64,000 bases of DNA from Spirosoma fluviale (GTDB lineage Bacteria; Bacteroidota; Bacteroidia; Cytophagales; Spirosomataceae), in contig NZ_OCNH01000001.1 of NCBI RefSeq assembly GCF_900230225.1, positions 868,001 through 932,000 of the forward strand, in the 5' to 3' direction. The stretch's first letter is position 1; each line of letters begins with the position of its first letter. Shown one piece after another: positions 13,341 to 20,794 of the stretch. Position numbers and translations under genes: made by a program. The notes under the pieces are model-generated. The model saw nothing but the letters and a program-made list of their open reading frames with translations, did no database searches and was not told the origin of the DNA.

Positions 13341-14014
13341 GACAGGCTAACGGTTAAAAACATGACAAAAACAACCCAGACCAGCAAACCCGATCCATAT
13401 GAAGCGGCCACTAGTCCAAACGCTTTGGGCATAGGCGTTTCAATGACCTGCGAGACACCATAGGCCAGTACGAGCCAGTACGCCAGTTCAAACAGATTGC
13501 CGAGTTGTAATGGATACGCTAGCCAGGGGGCTATGGCTGTTGGCTCGAAGAAGTTGAGTACGCTAAGCGGATAGAAATACTGTAAGTCCTGAAGGCTATA
13601 ATCCGGCTGCACGAACAGAAACCAGATCAGTTTGATAACCGACGGGAGCAGTAGCACCAGTTCAGCCTGAATGGCTACCCGAAAAAATGATTTGAATACC
13701 CACCGATCAGCCGCGAAGTAATAACCCAGGCTAATGCAGGCAGCGACGAGGGAGAATTTTAGCAGGTTAAAAATAGGTATGATGATATAAGCCAGCCACG
13801 ACCATTCATGATTTTGAGCGATAGCTTTTTGGATTTGCTCATACGTCATTTGCTCGGCAAGGGCGTTGAAATAAAGTTCGTCGGACAGTAAAAGATGTTG
13901 GCCTGAAAATGTTAGCAGTAAGCTAACGACCGTTATTGCAGCAAATAACAACCAGCCATTTTCTGAAGGAGGTTTTTCGATATCCTGTAATGATAGAGTG
14001 TTGGAAAGGTGCAT
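13337..14014 (-). CDS. Polytopic membrane protein, possibly Yip1-like
   Basis: A 225-residue protein with about five hydrophobic segments (near 22-40, 74-100, 112-130, 165-185 and 200-222) and a soluble N-terminus. The arrangement is reminiscent of Yip1-type membrane proteins, but I cannot assign a family. It overlaps the redox protein by 4 bp, so it belongs to the exporter operon. Roles in export or self-protection are possible from context only. Confidence 0.7.
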   Translation of the reverse strand: MHLSNTLSLQDIEKPPSENGWLLFAAITVVSLLLTFSGQHLLLSDELYFNALAEQMTYEQIQKAIAQNHEWSWLAYIIIPIFNLLKFSLVAACISLGYYFAADRWVFKSFFRVAIQAELVLLLPSVIKLIWFLFVQPDYSLQDLQYFYPLSVLNFFEPTAIAPWLAYPLQLGNLFELAYWLVLAYGVSQVIETPMPKAFGLVAASYGSGLLVWVVFVMFLTVSLS

Positions 14015-14048
14015 CTTCTTAATTCAAGATTATTTGGTGGACATTTTT

Positions 14049-14135
14049 TTACGAAAACGGGTTCTTCTTTTTCCGGGCTCGGTTTCCAATACCAGCAGCA
14101 ATTAGTATGAGAAGGACAATGAGTGTAGTGGTCAT
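14049..14135 (-). CDS. 28-residue small membrane peptide ORF
   Basis: ATG at 14135 opens a 28-codon frame: MTTTLIVLLILIAAGIGN, then RARKKKNPFS. It is one hydrophobic helix followed by a strongly basic tail, as in small inner-membrane proteins that follow the positive-inside rule. It lies 34 bp before the next gene of the operon. It resembles the micro-ORF at 12725 in size and design. It is unrecognised and supported only by its clean structure and location. Confidence 0.45.
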   Translation of the reverse strand: MTTTLIVLLILIAAGIGNRARKKKNPFS

Positions 14136-14377
14136 TTATTCGATTTAGTTTTCATATTTCATTAAGAATAAATATTGCGTTTTATTTTTTTAAAAAAATG
14201 TAAATCGGATAAGAAAATATTATGACAAGAAATGACACGAGAATTAACCTGTCAGACCAATTCGATACATTATATATTTGTTTAATCATAAGTATGAACA
14301 ATAAAAAACAGATAAATAATTTTGCAATTTTCATAATTCAAATTTGTTTAGTGCTTCCTCCTACTTCATGGTTGAAA

Positions 14378-14413
14378 TTAATATGGGTAGATGATTACCT
14401 CTACCCATATTAA
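14378..14413 (-). terminator. Hairpin after the peptide genes
   Basis: Perfect 14-nt arms (14378-14391 and 14400-14413, core TATGGGTAGA) with an 8-nt loop. It begins 2 nt after the stop codon of the first peptide gene and is flanked by A/T. It probably ends or attenuates the peptide transcript before the exporter operon. Confidence 0.8.
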
Positions 14414-14415
14414 AT

Positions 14416-14625
14416 TTATTGAAATTTGCCTTTACTGTCTCCGTAGAAACAGACTCCAATTGCAATTCCCAACATAGCTGCTCCAAAACCACCTGTAAGG
14501 GCCCCCATCAATCCAAGGGCAGCTGTTCCTCCCATTACTGTAGCACAGAAAGCAGCTCCAGCATCCTTAACTCCATCTGTTCCGCCGTGTGTAAAAGCCA
14601 TATGACCTTTTGAAATAGTTTTCAT
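14416..14625 (-). CDS. Double-glycine bacteriocin-like peptide precursor 1
   Basis: A 69-residue precursor. Residues 1-15 form a leader ending in HGG; the predicted mature part of 54 residues is Gly/Ala-rich and amphipathic, with GxxxG-type motifs (VMGGTAALG, GALTGGFG) and two Cys (27 and 59). This is the usual layout of class II bacteriocin precursors cut by C39 peptidase exporters such as the one downstream. ATG 14625 is chosen because the leader then has normal length; an upstream ATG at 14664 would add an unlikely 13 residues. The leader fits the Bacteroidota double-glycine pattern less well than peptide 2. Activity (antimicrobial or signalling) is not known. Confidence 0.72.
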   Translation of the reverse strand: MKTISKGHMAFTHGGTDGVKDAGAAFCATVMGGTAALGLMGALTGGFGAAMLGIAIGVCFYGDSKGKFQ

Positions 14626-14638
14626 GGTTTCTGATATT

Positions 14639-14850
14639 TTATAGATGAATATATTTTGACACACCAGCCATGCATCCCATTATACCAGCGGCACCAGCTG
14701 CTGCAACAATAGGAATGGCAGCTCCTGCTGTAACGAAAGCCGAACCTCCAAAAAAATAACCAAGTACCCCACACCACAGGCTACTCCTGTTGCTATATCG
14801 CCCGCAGAACCTCCTTTAATTGACATTTCAGAATGTGCTAATTTTCTCAT
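14639..14850 (-). CDS. Double-glycine bacteriocin-like peptide precursor 2 (frameshifted)
   Basis: ATG at 14850 opens a frame with a very typical leader, MRKLAHSEMSIKGG, cut after residue 14. As given, the frame leaves the Gly/Ala-rich pattern after about residue 30. One added base, either a G in the GGGG run or a T in the seven-T run just after it, restores a 70-residue precursor. That precursor continues GGSAFVTAGAA, GAAGIMGCMAGV and stops at 14639, leaving 13 bp before peptide 1. It would have two Cys (25 and about 60), like peptide 1. The break is a real mutation or a homopolymer error. The gene follows the 123-bp leader element by 21 bp. Confidence 0.65.
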
Positions 14851-14871
14851 TCGATTTATCTGTATATTCTT

Positions 14872-14994
14872 TACCTACTCTCTTCAAAGGCTTTTCGGTA
14901 TCCGCCTTTGTTGCGCGTCAACGATACAAAGGTGGAGGATGAAATGGCCCGATGCATGATTAAACTTGCTCATATTGGGCATCAAATTTGCTCG
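14872..14994. repeat. 123-bp shared leader element, copy A (upstream of peptide genes)
   Basis: Nearly identical, without visible gaps, to 16164-16286. Read on the minus strand it ends 21 bp before the peptide 2 start. It contains a hairpin CCTTTGT/ACAAAGG around TTGCGCGTCAA, a CACCTTTG box that resembles the Bacteroidota -7 element TAnnTTTG, the motif TTAAACTTGC (14960-14969) and AAATTTGCTC. It probably carries the promoter and an operator. The 91-codon frame at 14884-15159 that crosses it is judged spurious. Confidence 0.8.
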
Positions 14995-15117
14995 TAGCCT
15001 ACCTATGGCTTCTAACCATATTATACTATGAAAGCTTGATCCATTGTGAAAAATTAGGAATATTGTGTAATCTCCTAATGAACTTGGTAGGATAAATAAT
15101 ATCAATCGTATTTTTCT

Positions 15118-15180
15118 AACAATATTTCTTCTACCTAGATAAGGCAAGTTTAGCCTCATCTAGGTAGAAGAAATATTGTT
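15118..15180 (-). terminator. Strong hairpin after the small membrane protein gene
   Basis: Perfect 23-nt arms (15118-15140 and 15158-15180, core CTTCTACCTAGAT) and a 17-nt centre that itself contains AGGC/GCCT. It overlaps the stop codon of the upstream gene. It separates the lipoprotein unit from the peptide unit. There is no long T-run, so it may also protect or process the RNA. Confidence 0.8.
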
Positions 15181-15424
15181 AATCTTCATAATAAAACCTC
15201 TTCCTTTGTTCCGTGAAAGGAATTAAAGACATCAGAAAGTCTTTCAAGGTGAATTTCAAGTATATTCCCCTTAATATTGATACTACAGGAATATAGAAGG
15301 CTATAAAGTAGATTATATAACTTATGAAGAATTTATCTCCTTCTCCTTCTTGAACAAACCAAGAGATTATACTAATAACAAATACAGGTATCAGTATTGA
15401 AAACCAATAATTTTTTTTTGTCAT
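15179..15424 (-). CDS. Small two-helix membrane protein, candidate immunity protein
   Basis: An 81-residue protein starting MTKKNYWF, with two hydrophobic helices (about 6-22 and 34-54) and a charged C-terminus (EQRKRFYYED). Its ATG lies 2 nt after the stop codon of the lipoprotein gene, so the two are translationally coupled. Small membrane proteins next to bacteriocin genes often give self-immunity, so this is the best candidate in the cassette. No family is recognised. Low GC matches the peptide region rather than the chromosome average. Confidence 0.65.
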   Translation of the reverse strand: MTKKNYWFSILIPVFVISIISWFVQEGEGDKFFISYIIYFIAFYIPVVSILRGIYLKFTLKDFLMSLIPFTEQRKRFYYED

Positions 15425-15426
15425 GT

Positions 15427-16143
15427 TTAAAAATGATTTACAGATGCGCTTATCGCACACCCTACACCTACCGCAATAGCACACGCCCCTCCCCAAGCCA
15501 TACAACCTATAGTAGCAATACTACCTGTTATCGACCCATCAGTCATTTGATTAGCTACAGTTCCAACACATTTGGCCCAGTTACCTATGTATCCACTAAC
15601 TCTTGCATTAGGATTAGGTATGTTAAACGATTTAGCTGATACAAGTTCTCCGTTTTTGTTCACAACAATTTTTGCAACAAGAGTTCTAGTCAAGTCATAA
15701 TAAGATAATTCAGTTCTATTGCCATCAGAAAAAATCTTCGTAATCAAACCATCATTCATTGCAGTTGATCCATCATATAGAGATGAAAATATATATTTAG
15801 TTCCATCTTTTGTAACAGTAGATGCAGATACCGATTTTGCTGAGGTATTTTCAAAATAAATTTCCTCTAAATTTTCAAAATTAAAAGTTATATTGCTTAG
15901 ATCTAGAGTTTCTGATCCTGCACTTATTCTGGAATTTGAGTTAATAGATACAACCTTGTTGAAAAATGTAGCGAACTCTTTTTTAGTCGATTGATTTGTT
16001 ACAAACGCACTGTGTTTTACAGTGTACAGAGATACATTATTATCTTTTACTGGATTCATTATTTCATTTTCTGTTGAAGAACAAGCTACCAACATAATCG
16101 CAAAGATAATAGAAGTGGAGAAGCGAAGTTTTAAGTTATTCAT
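15427..16143 (-). CDS. Lipoprotein with bacteriocin-like Gly/Ala/Cys-rich C-terminus
   Basis: A 238-residue protein with a lipoprotein signal (IMLVACSS, Cys21). A soluble middle region (about 25-180) matches nothing I know. The last 55 residues are small, hydrophobic and cysteine-bearing, with Cys at about 192, 214, 221 and 229 and motifs such as CMAWGGACA and GVGVGCAIS reading as GVGCAIS. This tail looks like a bacteriocin or SdpC-type hydrophobic peptide fused to a carrier. It may be released by proteolysis, or it may be a membrane-inserted anchor. It shares its promoter region with the peptide genes and is coupled to a candidate immunity gene. It has no double-glycine leader, so it would use the Sec/Lol route. 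Confidence 0.7.
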   Translation of the reverse strand: MNNLKLRFSTSIIFAIMLVACSSTENEIMNPVKDNNVSLYTVKHSAFVTNQSTKKEFATFFNKVVSINSNSRISAGSETLDLSNITFNFENLEEIYFENTSAKSVSASTVTKDGTKYIFSSLYDGSTAMNDGLITKIFSDGNRTELSYYDLTRTLVAKIVVNKNGELVSAKSFNIPNPNARVSGYIGNWAKCVGTVANQMTDGSITGSIATIGCMAWGGACAIAVGVGCAISASVNHF

Positions 16144-16163
16144 TATAAGGATTATTTCTTGCT

Positions 16164-16286
16164 TACCTACTCTCTTTTCAGGCTTTTCGGCATCCGCCTT
16201 TGTTGCGCGTCAACGATACAAAGGTGGGGGATGAAACAGCCTAAAACATGATTAAACTTGCTCACATTGGGTAGCAAATTTGCTCA
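16164..16286. repeat. 123-bp shared leader element, copy B (upstream of lipoprotein gene)
   Basis: Second copy of the element at 14872-14994, ending 20 bp before the lipoprotein start on the minus strand. It keeps the hairpin CCTTTGT/ACAAAGG, the CACCTTTG box and TTAAACTTGC (16252-16261). A further GAACTTGCC lies just beyond it. The conserved distance to the start codon suggests that promoter and leader were duplicated together. Confidence 0.82.
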
Positions 16287-16343
16287 TATTAGGATAGGTG
16301 AACTTGCCTATGACTTACCTATATTTTTAAGCATACTTGTACG

Positions 16344-16964
16344 TCACTGACTTAATTCCTCGCGATGAAGCAGCACAAAGCGGGTTAGGCTACCCGGCCC
16401 GCCGGTCACGTTCAATTTTTGTGAGATTTTGGCTTTATGATTGTTTACGGTCTTTTCACTGATAAACAAGACGTCGGCAATTTGTGGGCCGGTCTTGCTC
16501 TCGGTCATTAGTTTTAACAACCGTCGCTCACCGGGCGTCAGTTCATGGAAGCCGGGCAGGGGCTCTTTTATGGTATAGCCGGTTTGGGTTTGTAGCAATG
16601 AGGATTTATAAAACCGTCCGGCTTTAAGCGTAATCAGGCAGTCTGCCAACTCATCAAGGGTGCAAAGCACATCGAACTCCAGGTTGTCGAGCACCGCCCA
16701 TAGCGTATTGGTCATGACCGTTTCGGGTATCAGACAAACAACAATGTAAGTGTTAGGGCTGGCTGCTCTAATGGTTGTGAATAGGGCAGGGTCTTCGAGA
16801 TGGTCGTTGGAAATGAGGGCAAAGCCCGGTGACTGGGCCACAATCTGTTCCTGAAACAGACGTATAGTCGTTGGGGGGATTCGCCAGTTTAGTGCGGCTT
16901 CATCAACAGCGGCAGCAATTTTGAGTACGGTAGAACGGCGGTGGCATAAAGCAAGTAACGACAT
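16344..16964 (-). CDS. LuxR/NarL-type transcription regulator with atypical receiver
   Basis: A 206-residue protein. The C-terminal part (about 140-200) is a LuxR-type helix-turn-helix with the typical ELTPGERRLLKLM start and ISEKTVNNHKAKISQKLNV recognition region. The N-terminal 120 residues have the pattern of a response-regulator receiver but lack the acidic pocket; the position expected for the phospho-Asp reads Ser52 in ALISND. It may therefore respond to something other than phosphorylation. It is the only regulator in the cassette and lies upstream of the lipoprotein and peptide units, so it is the likely controller. Confidence 0.85.
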   Translation of the reverse strand: MSLLALCHRRSTVLKIAAAVDEAALNWRIPPTTIRLFQEQIVAQSPGFALISNDHLEDPALFTTIRAASPNTYIVVCLIPETVMTNTLWAVLDNLEFDVLCTLDELADCLITLKAGRFYKSSLLQTQTGYTIKEPLPGFHELTPGERRLLKLMTESKTGPQIADVLFISEKTVNNHKAKISQKLNVTGGPGSLTRFVLLHREELSQ

Positions 16965-17121
16965 GGATACTGAGCGACTATGTGGAAAGTTAACATTAGG
17001 ATGTGGAGGAGTCGCTAAGGTAAATTATTTTGTAGCCATTAAGTACATAATTGTTTATTTATTCTTATGAGTGTAAATATAATAATCTGTATATAGCTGA
17101 ATAATAATGGGTTAGGTTATT

Positions 17122-17155
17122 TTAAACTTGCGTACTTGCCCTACTTGTATGTACC
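17122..17155 (-). promoter_or_regulatory. TTAAACTTGC motif cluster upstream of the regulator gene
   Basis: TTAAACTTGC at 17122-17131 is identical to the motif in both 123-bp elements. It is followed by ACTTGCCC and CTACTTGTA, so three ACTTG units lie within about 30 bp. In copies A and B the units are AAACTTGCTC and AAATTTGCTC. Position upstream of the LuxR-type gene suggests autoregulation. Confidence 0.45.
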
Positions 17156-17173
17156 TGGATTGTGAGACCGCAA

Positions 17174-17220
17174 AAACATAAAACGGGGTGCAACTCTGCG
17201 TCACACCCCGTTTTATGTTT
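17174..17220 (-). terminator. Terminator of the epimerase gene
   Basis: Perfect 17-nt arms AAACATAAAACGGGGTG (17174-17190) and complement (17204-17220) with a 13-nt centre, overlapping the stop codon of the epimerase gene. The stem is A/T-rich at its base and GC-rich at its tip, and ends in a T-rich tract in both directions. Confidence 0.85.
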
Positions 17221-18280
17221 ACTTCAAAATCGGTTCCAGCGCGGCACGATTTTCCTTGAGCCATTCGTGAATATCCGTCACGATCTCGCGGATACCGAGT
17301 TCAGGTTTCCAGCCCGTCAGGTTCGTAACATTTGTGTTGTCTGTAATGTATAAGCGAATATCGGCGGCCCGGTTTTCGGCAACCTGGCTAATCGGGATCG
17401 TTTTACCCGTTACTTCCTGACAGATTTTGGTCAGTTCCTGCAACGAGGCACTGCTTTCTACGCCACCACCCGCGTTCAGAATCTGGCCGTCAACTTTATC
17501 AAGATGGTGAAGTTCCCAGTCGATCAATCGGTACAGATCGGCGATGTGGAGCATGTCGCGGGTTTGTTTACCCGTTCCACCATACCCAATATACGCCAGT
17601 TGCTGTTCGAAGAAGTGCTTGGCAATCCAGAGTACCATTACGCCCTGATCGACTTTACCCATTTGCCACGGACCCGTGATCACCCCACAGCGGTTAATGA
17701 CCGTTTTCAGGCCGTAAAACTCGTTGTATTCCTGAATAAGCAGTTCGGAAGCCAGCTTGGTTGTGCCGTAGAGCGACCGGGCTCCTGTGAGCGGAAAGTC
17801 TTCCGCAATTCCCTTTGAGGATACACCCGGAACGGGCTGGTCATCGGTCAGCACAAAACGCGTATCGGCCTCCTCAAAATTGAGGGTTTCGATGGTTTTG
17901 ATCGGGTACACCCGACTCGTCGAGAGGAAGATAAAGTTGGCTTTATGCTTCAGTGTGTAGTTGAGGCAGTTGACCGTACCAAACAGATTGGTGTTGATGA
18001 GGTAGTCCGGCGTACCGTCTAGCCCGGCCAGTACCGACGGTTCGGCGGAGGCTTCAATGACGGTATCGACAGCGGGCAGGGCATCAAAATCTTCTTTATT
18101 GCGAATATCGCCGTGGAGAAACTCGATACCAGCGGCTTTCAGACGCGCCAGACTCAGTTCAGAACCACGACGTTTAAGATTATCAAGCGCAAAAATCTGG
18201 TACTGCGGATAATTCTGTTTAAGCGAAATGGCGAGCGATGCGCCAACGAATCCGGCACCGCCGGTAATGAGAATTTTCAT
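17219..18280 (-). CDS. NAD-dependent sugar-nucleotide epimerase/dehydratase (extended SDR)
   Basis: A 353-residue protein starting MKILITGGAGFVGAS, with the Rossmann motif GGAGFVG, the catalytic STSRVYP and YGTTK (Tyr-x-x-x-Lys) segments and a C-terminal substrate domain (TGWKPELGI). It is closest in pattern to the CDP-paratose 2-epimerase / UDP-glucose 4-epimerase group; the exact sugar cannot be read. ATG 18280 is preferred to the upstream ATG at 18301 because it starts exactly at the Rossmann strand and the upstream part lies in a repeat. It follows the Kup gene by 38 bp. Confidence 0.88.
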   Translation of the reverse strand: MKILITGGAGFVGASLAISLKQNYPQYQIFALDNLKRRGSELSLARLKAAGIEFLHGDIRNKEDFDALPAVDTVIEASAEPSVLAGLDGTPDYLINTNLFGTVNCLNYTLKHKANFIFLSTSRVYPIKTIETLNFEEADTRFVLTDDQPVPGVSSKGIAEDFPLTGARSLYGTTKLASELLIQEYNEFYGLKTVINRCGVITGPWQMGKVDQGVMVLWIAKHFFEQQLAYIGYGGTGKQTRDMLHIADLYRLIDWELHHLDKVDGQILNAGGGVESSASLQELTKICQEVTGKTIPISQVAENRAADIRLYITDNTNVTNLTGWKPELGIREIVTDIHEWLKENRAALEPILK

Positions 18281-18289
18281 GTGTAGTGT

Positions 18290-18317
18290 GTAGAGACGCA
18301 ATACCTTGCGTCTCCAC
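18290..18317. repeat. Short inverted repeat, GTAGAGACGC family
   Basis: GTAGAGACGCAA and TTGCGTCTCCAC form a hairpin with a 4-nt loop. Same family as 1812-1893. It fills almost the whole gap between the Kup stop codon and the epimerase start. Confidence 0.75.
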
Positions 18318-18318
18318 G

Positions 18319-20262
18319 TTAAGATGTAATTCGTTTTAACTGCACGTTCTCGACCGGGCGAATAACGAGGGGTACTTTCTCGATCTTAACCGAGCTGCTG
18401 TCGAGACCAAACCAGCGATCTTCGGGAGTGGTGAAGCCTTTAATTGTGAAGTAAATATTCATGATGAAGCGTTCACGGGCAGGCAGTTCATTTTCGAACG
18501 ATAAGAATTTTTCCAGAACAACGAAGCGGAAGTCGCCAATAACATTCTGACGGCTCAGTGATTCATAGCGACTGGTGATGTCCACTTCTTTATTTTTCAC
18601 CATGTCTTCGATCACCTTGCGAAAGAACAGGTTGATGCGTTGTTCTACTCGGAAACCGAGTTTAAACGTCACTTTGTAGGCGTCGTCGGGCGCAATGGTG
18701 TTCACTTTATACTCCATCGTGTACGGGTCGTCTGTCGTATCGACGTGGACAAACCAATAGATGTCGGCGCGTTTGGGGCGTTTCTGAAAGATGGAATAGA
18801 TGATTTTGGATTCGATTTCCGACTGCCGGGCCGCGTTGCTCATGAATACAATGTGGGTGGCGTATTTCGGGATACTAATGTCGCGGCTAAGCTCTTTAAT
18901 AGCCTGGGTGTACTGATCGATACGGACGTATTCGGTCAGTCTCAATTTAATCTGGAAGGCTCTCAGCCAGATAATCATGACGGAGGCCATCATACCGGCA
19001 ATCAGGATCGATACCCAGCCGCCATGCGTAAATTTAGCCAGGTTGGCTACCAGGAAGCAGCTTTCCAGCGATAGATAAAAGATAAGGAAAAAGACGGTTA
19101 GCCAGGCATTGTATTTATGTGAATACAGATAGTAGCTAAATAGAATTGTGCTCATCATCATGGTCAGCGTAATGGCCAGGCCATAGGCAGCTTCCATCCG
19201 TGAGGACTCCTGAAAGTAAAGAACAACCCCAACGCACCCGGCAAAGAGCAGCCAGTTGATACTGGGAACGTACAATTGACCCTTTTGATTGGACGGGTAC
19301 CGCAGCCGAACCTTCGGCCAGAAGTTAAGCCGAATCGCTTCGCTGATGAGCGTATAGGCTCCTGTTAACATGGCCTGACTGGCAATGACGGTAGCTGCCG
19401 TGGCAACACCGATGCCAATGAGCAAAAACCATTCGGGCATAAGTCCGTAAAACGGATTCCGTTCGCCTAATGGCTGACCAACAAGGTTTTCGACGAAAGC
19501 ACCCTGGCCGAAATAGTTTAGCATCAGACAGGCTTTGACATAAACCCAGCTAACACGAATATTGGACCGACCGCAGTGACCCATGTCAGAGTAGAGGGCT
19601 TCTGCACCTGTAGTTGATAGAAAAACGGCCCCCAGCAGCCAGAAACCGCCCGGATACCCGGTCAGGAAATCAAAGGCATACATGGGGTTGAGCGATGCCA
19701 GAATGGTCAGGTCATCAAAAATATGGATGATCCCCAGTGTGCCCAGCATCGTAAACCAAATCAGCATAATGGGGCCAAAGGCCGTACCCACGACGCTGGT
19801 ACCGAATGTCTGGATTAGAAACAGGAAGGCCAGAATGCCCAGCACAATAGGAACGGTGGGAATATCCGGGTAGATAATTCGCAGGCCTTCTACCGCCGAT
19901 GAGACGGAAATAGGCGGAGTAATAATACTATCTGCCAGCAGGGAACTACCGCCTATGATAGCCGGTATTGTCAGCCATTTTGCATGACGGCGAACCAGTG
20001 CATAAAGAGCAAAAATACCTCCCTCACCCCGGTTGTCGGCGCGCAGGATCAGGATAACATATTTAATCGTGGTTTGGAGTGTGACGGTCCAGAAAATACA
20101 GGAAAGGGCTCCTCGAACAACATCAGCTCTAATTGGCTCAGTTGTACCTACTATCGACCTCAAAACGTATAAAGGCGAAGTGCCTATATCGCCATAAATG
20201 ATACCCATGGCCACCAGCAAACCGGCAGCCGAAATAGTGTCTATATGTTTTTTGTCTTCCAT
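18319..20262 (-). CDS. kup: Kup family potassium uptake transporter
   Basis: A 647-residue KUP/HAK/KT protein with about 12 transmembrane helices in the first 440 residues and a cytoplasmic C-terminal domain. The signature GIIYGDIGTSPLYVL lies at the N-terminus and GGIFALYALVRR follows, both diagnostic. It imports K+ by proton symport in the inner membrane. ATG 20262 (MEDKKHID) is chosen over an upstream TTG at 20310, because the family motif follows it at the usual distance. No link with the neighbouring bacteriocin cassette is evident. Confidence 0.95.
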   Translation of the reverse strand: MEDKKHIDTISAAGLLVAMGIIYGDIGTSPLYVLRSIVGTTEPIRADVVRGALSCIFWTVTLQTTIKYVILILRADNRGEGGIFALYALVRRHAKWLTIPAIIGGSSLLADSIITPPISVSSAVEGLRIIYPDIPTVPIVLGILAFLFLIQTFGTSVVGTAFGPIMLIWFTMLGTLGIIHIFDDLTILASLNPMYAFDFLTGYPGGFWLLGAVFLSTTGAEALYSDMGHCGRSNIRVSWVYVKACLMLNYFGQGAFVENLVGQPLGERNPFYGLMPEWFLLIGIGVATAATVIASQAMLTGAYTLISEAIRLNFWPKVRLRYPSNQKGQLYVPSINWLLFAGCVGVVLYFQESSRMEAAYGLAITLTMMMSTILFSYYLYSHKYNAWLTVFFLIFYLSLESCFLVANLAKFTHGGWVSILIAGMMASVMIIWLRAFQIKLRLTEYVRIDQYTQAIKELSRDISIPKYATHIVFMSNAARQSEIESKIIYSIFQKRPKRADIYWFVHVDTTDDPYTMEYKVNTIAPDDAYKVTFKLGFRVEQRINLFFRKVIEDMVKNKEVDITSRYESLSRQNVIGDFRFVVLEKFLSFENELPARERFIMNIYFTIKGFTTPEDRWFGLDSSSVKIEKVPLVIRPVENVQLKRITS

Positions 20263-20794
20263 AAAATGGGCTATCGCCTTCTTGCTTACGAGCGGGTCAA
20301 AACGGCGCAAAGATAACCGATGTTTGCCTTATTTACTGTTTTTTAGCTGAAAGTTACCTGCGAGCAGTACCCGGCAAATGGGTTAAAATGAGAAGTATTC
20401 GTTCTGGTAAGCGAAATCGGTTAAAACCGGATCATTGGCGTTAACGTACATATACTAGTTCTATCACACAAGCTCCTGGGGTTTGTTTAATTAGGTGTGT
20501 TTGGCAGATGGCCCGTTTACTAAGCGGGCCATCTCTTTAATGAATCTGCTGTTTTGGATAAGAAGTTTCAAAAGCCATTCAGAGTGTAACCTAAACTTAG
20601 GAGACGTAAAAACAGGTTTAACGATAAATGAGTAAATGGCTCTATACCGTGAACTATTTAGATTCTATTGTAAAGAAAGTAACCTATATTTAGCTAGGTT
20701 TTAGTTAAAGAACCGATATAAGAAATAATAAAAAAATAGTCATATAAAGAGCTTTTTGTAGTGTATCTTGCTCATCAGTACGTAGTATTTATCC
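20263..20794. other. 532-bp intergenic region between divergent kup and FHA genes
   Basis: No coding potential seen. It should contain promoters of both divergent units. A hairpin with arms AGATGGCCCG (20506-20515) and its complement (20525-20534) lies in the middle. The last 150 bp before the FHA gene are A/T-rich and include GAGCTTTTTGTAGTGTATC, but I see no clear TAnnTTTG box. Confidence 0.5.

Noticed and set aside
14222-14413. 63-codon frame on the plus strand (MTRNDTRINL)
   Set aside because: It lies in A/T-rich sequence against the local transcription direction and ends inside the terminator hairpin. No support as a gene.
14884-15159. 91-codon frame on the minus strand between peptide 2 and the hairpin
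   Set aside because: It runs through the 123-bp shared leader and one hairpin arm, has no family features, and the second leader copy does not keep it as a gene. It is best explained as chance.
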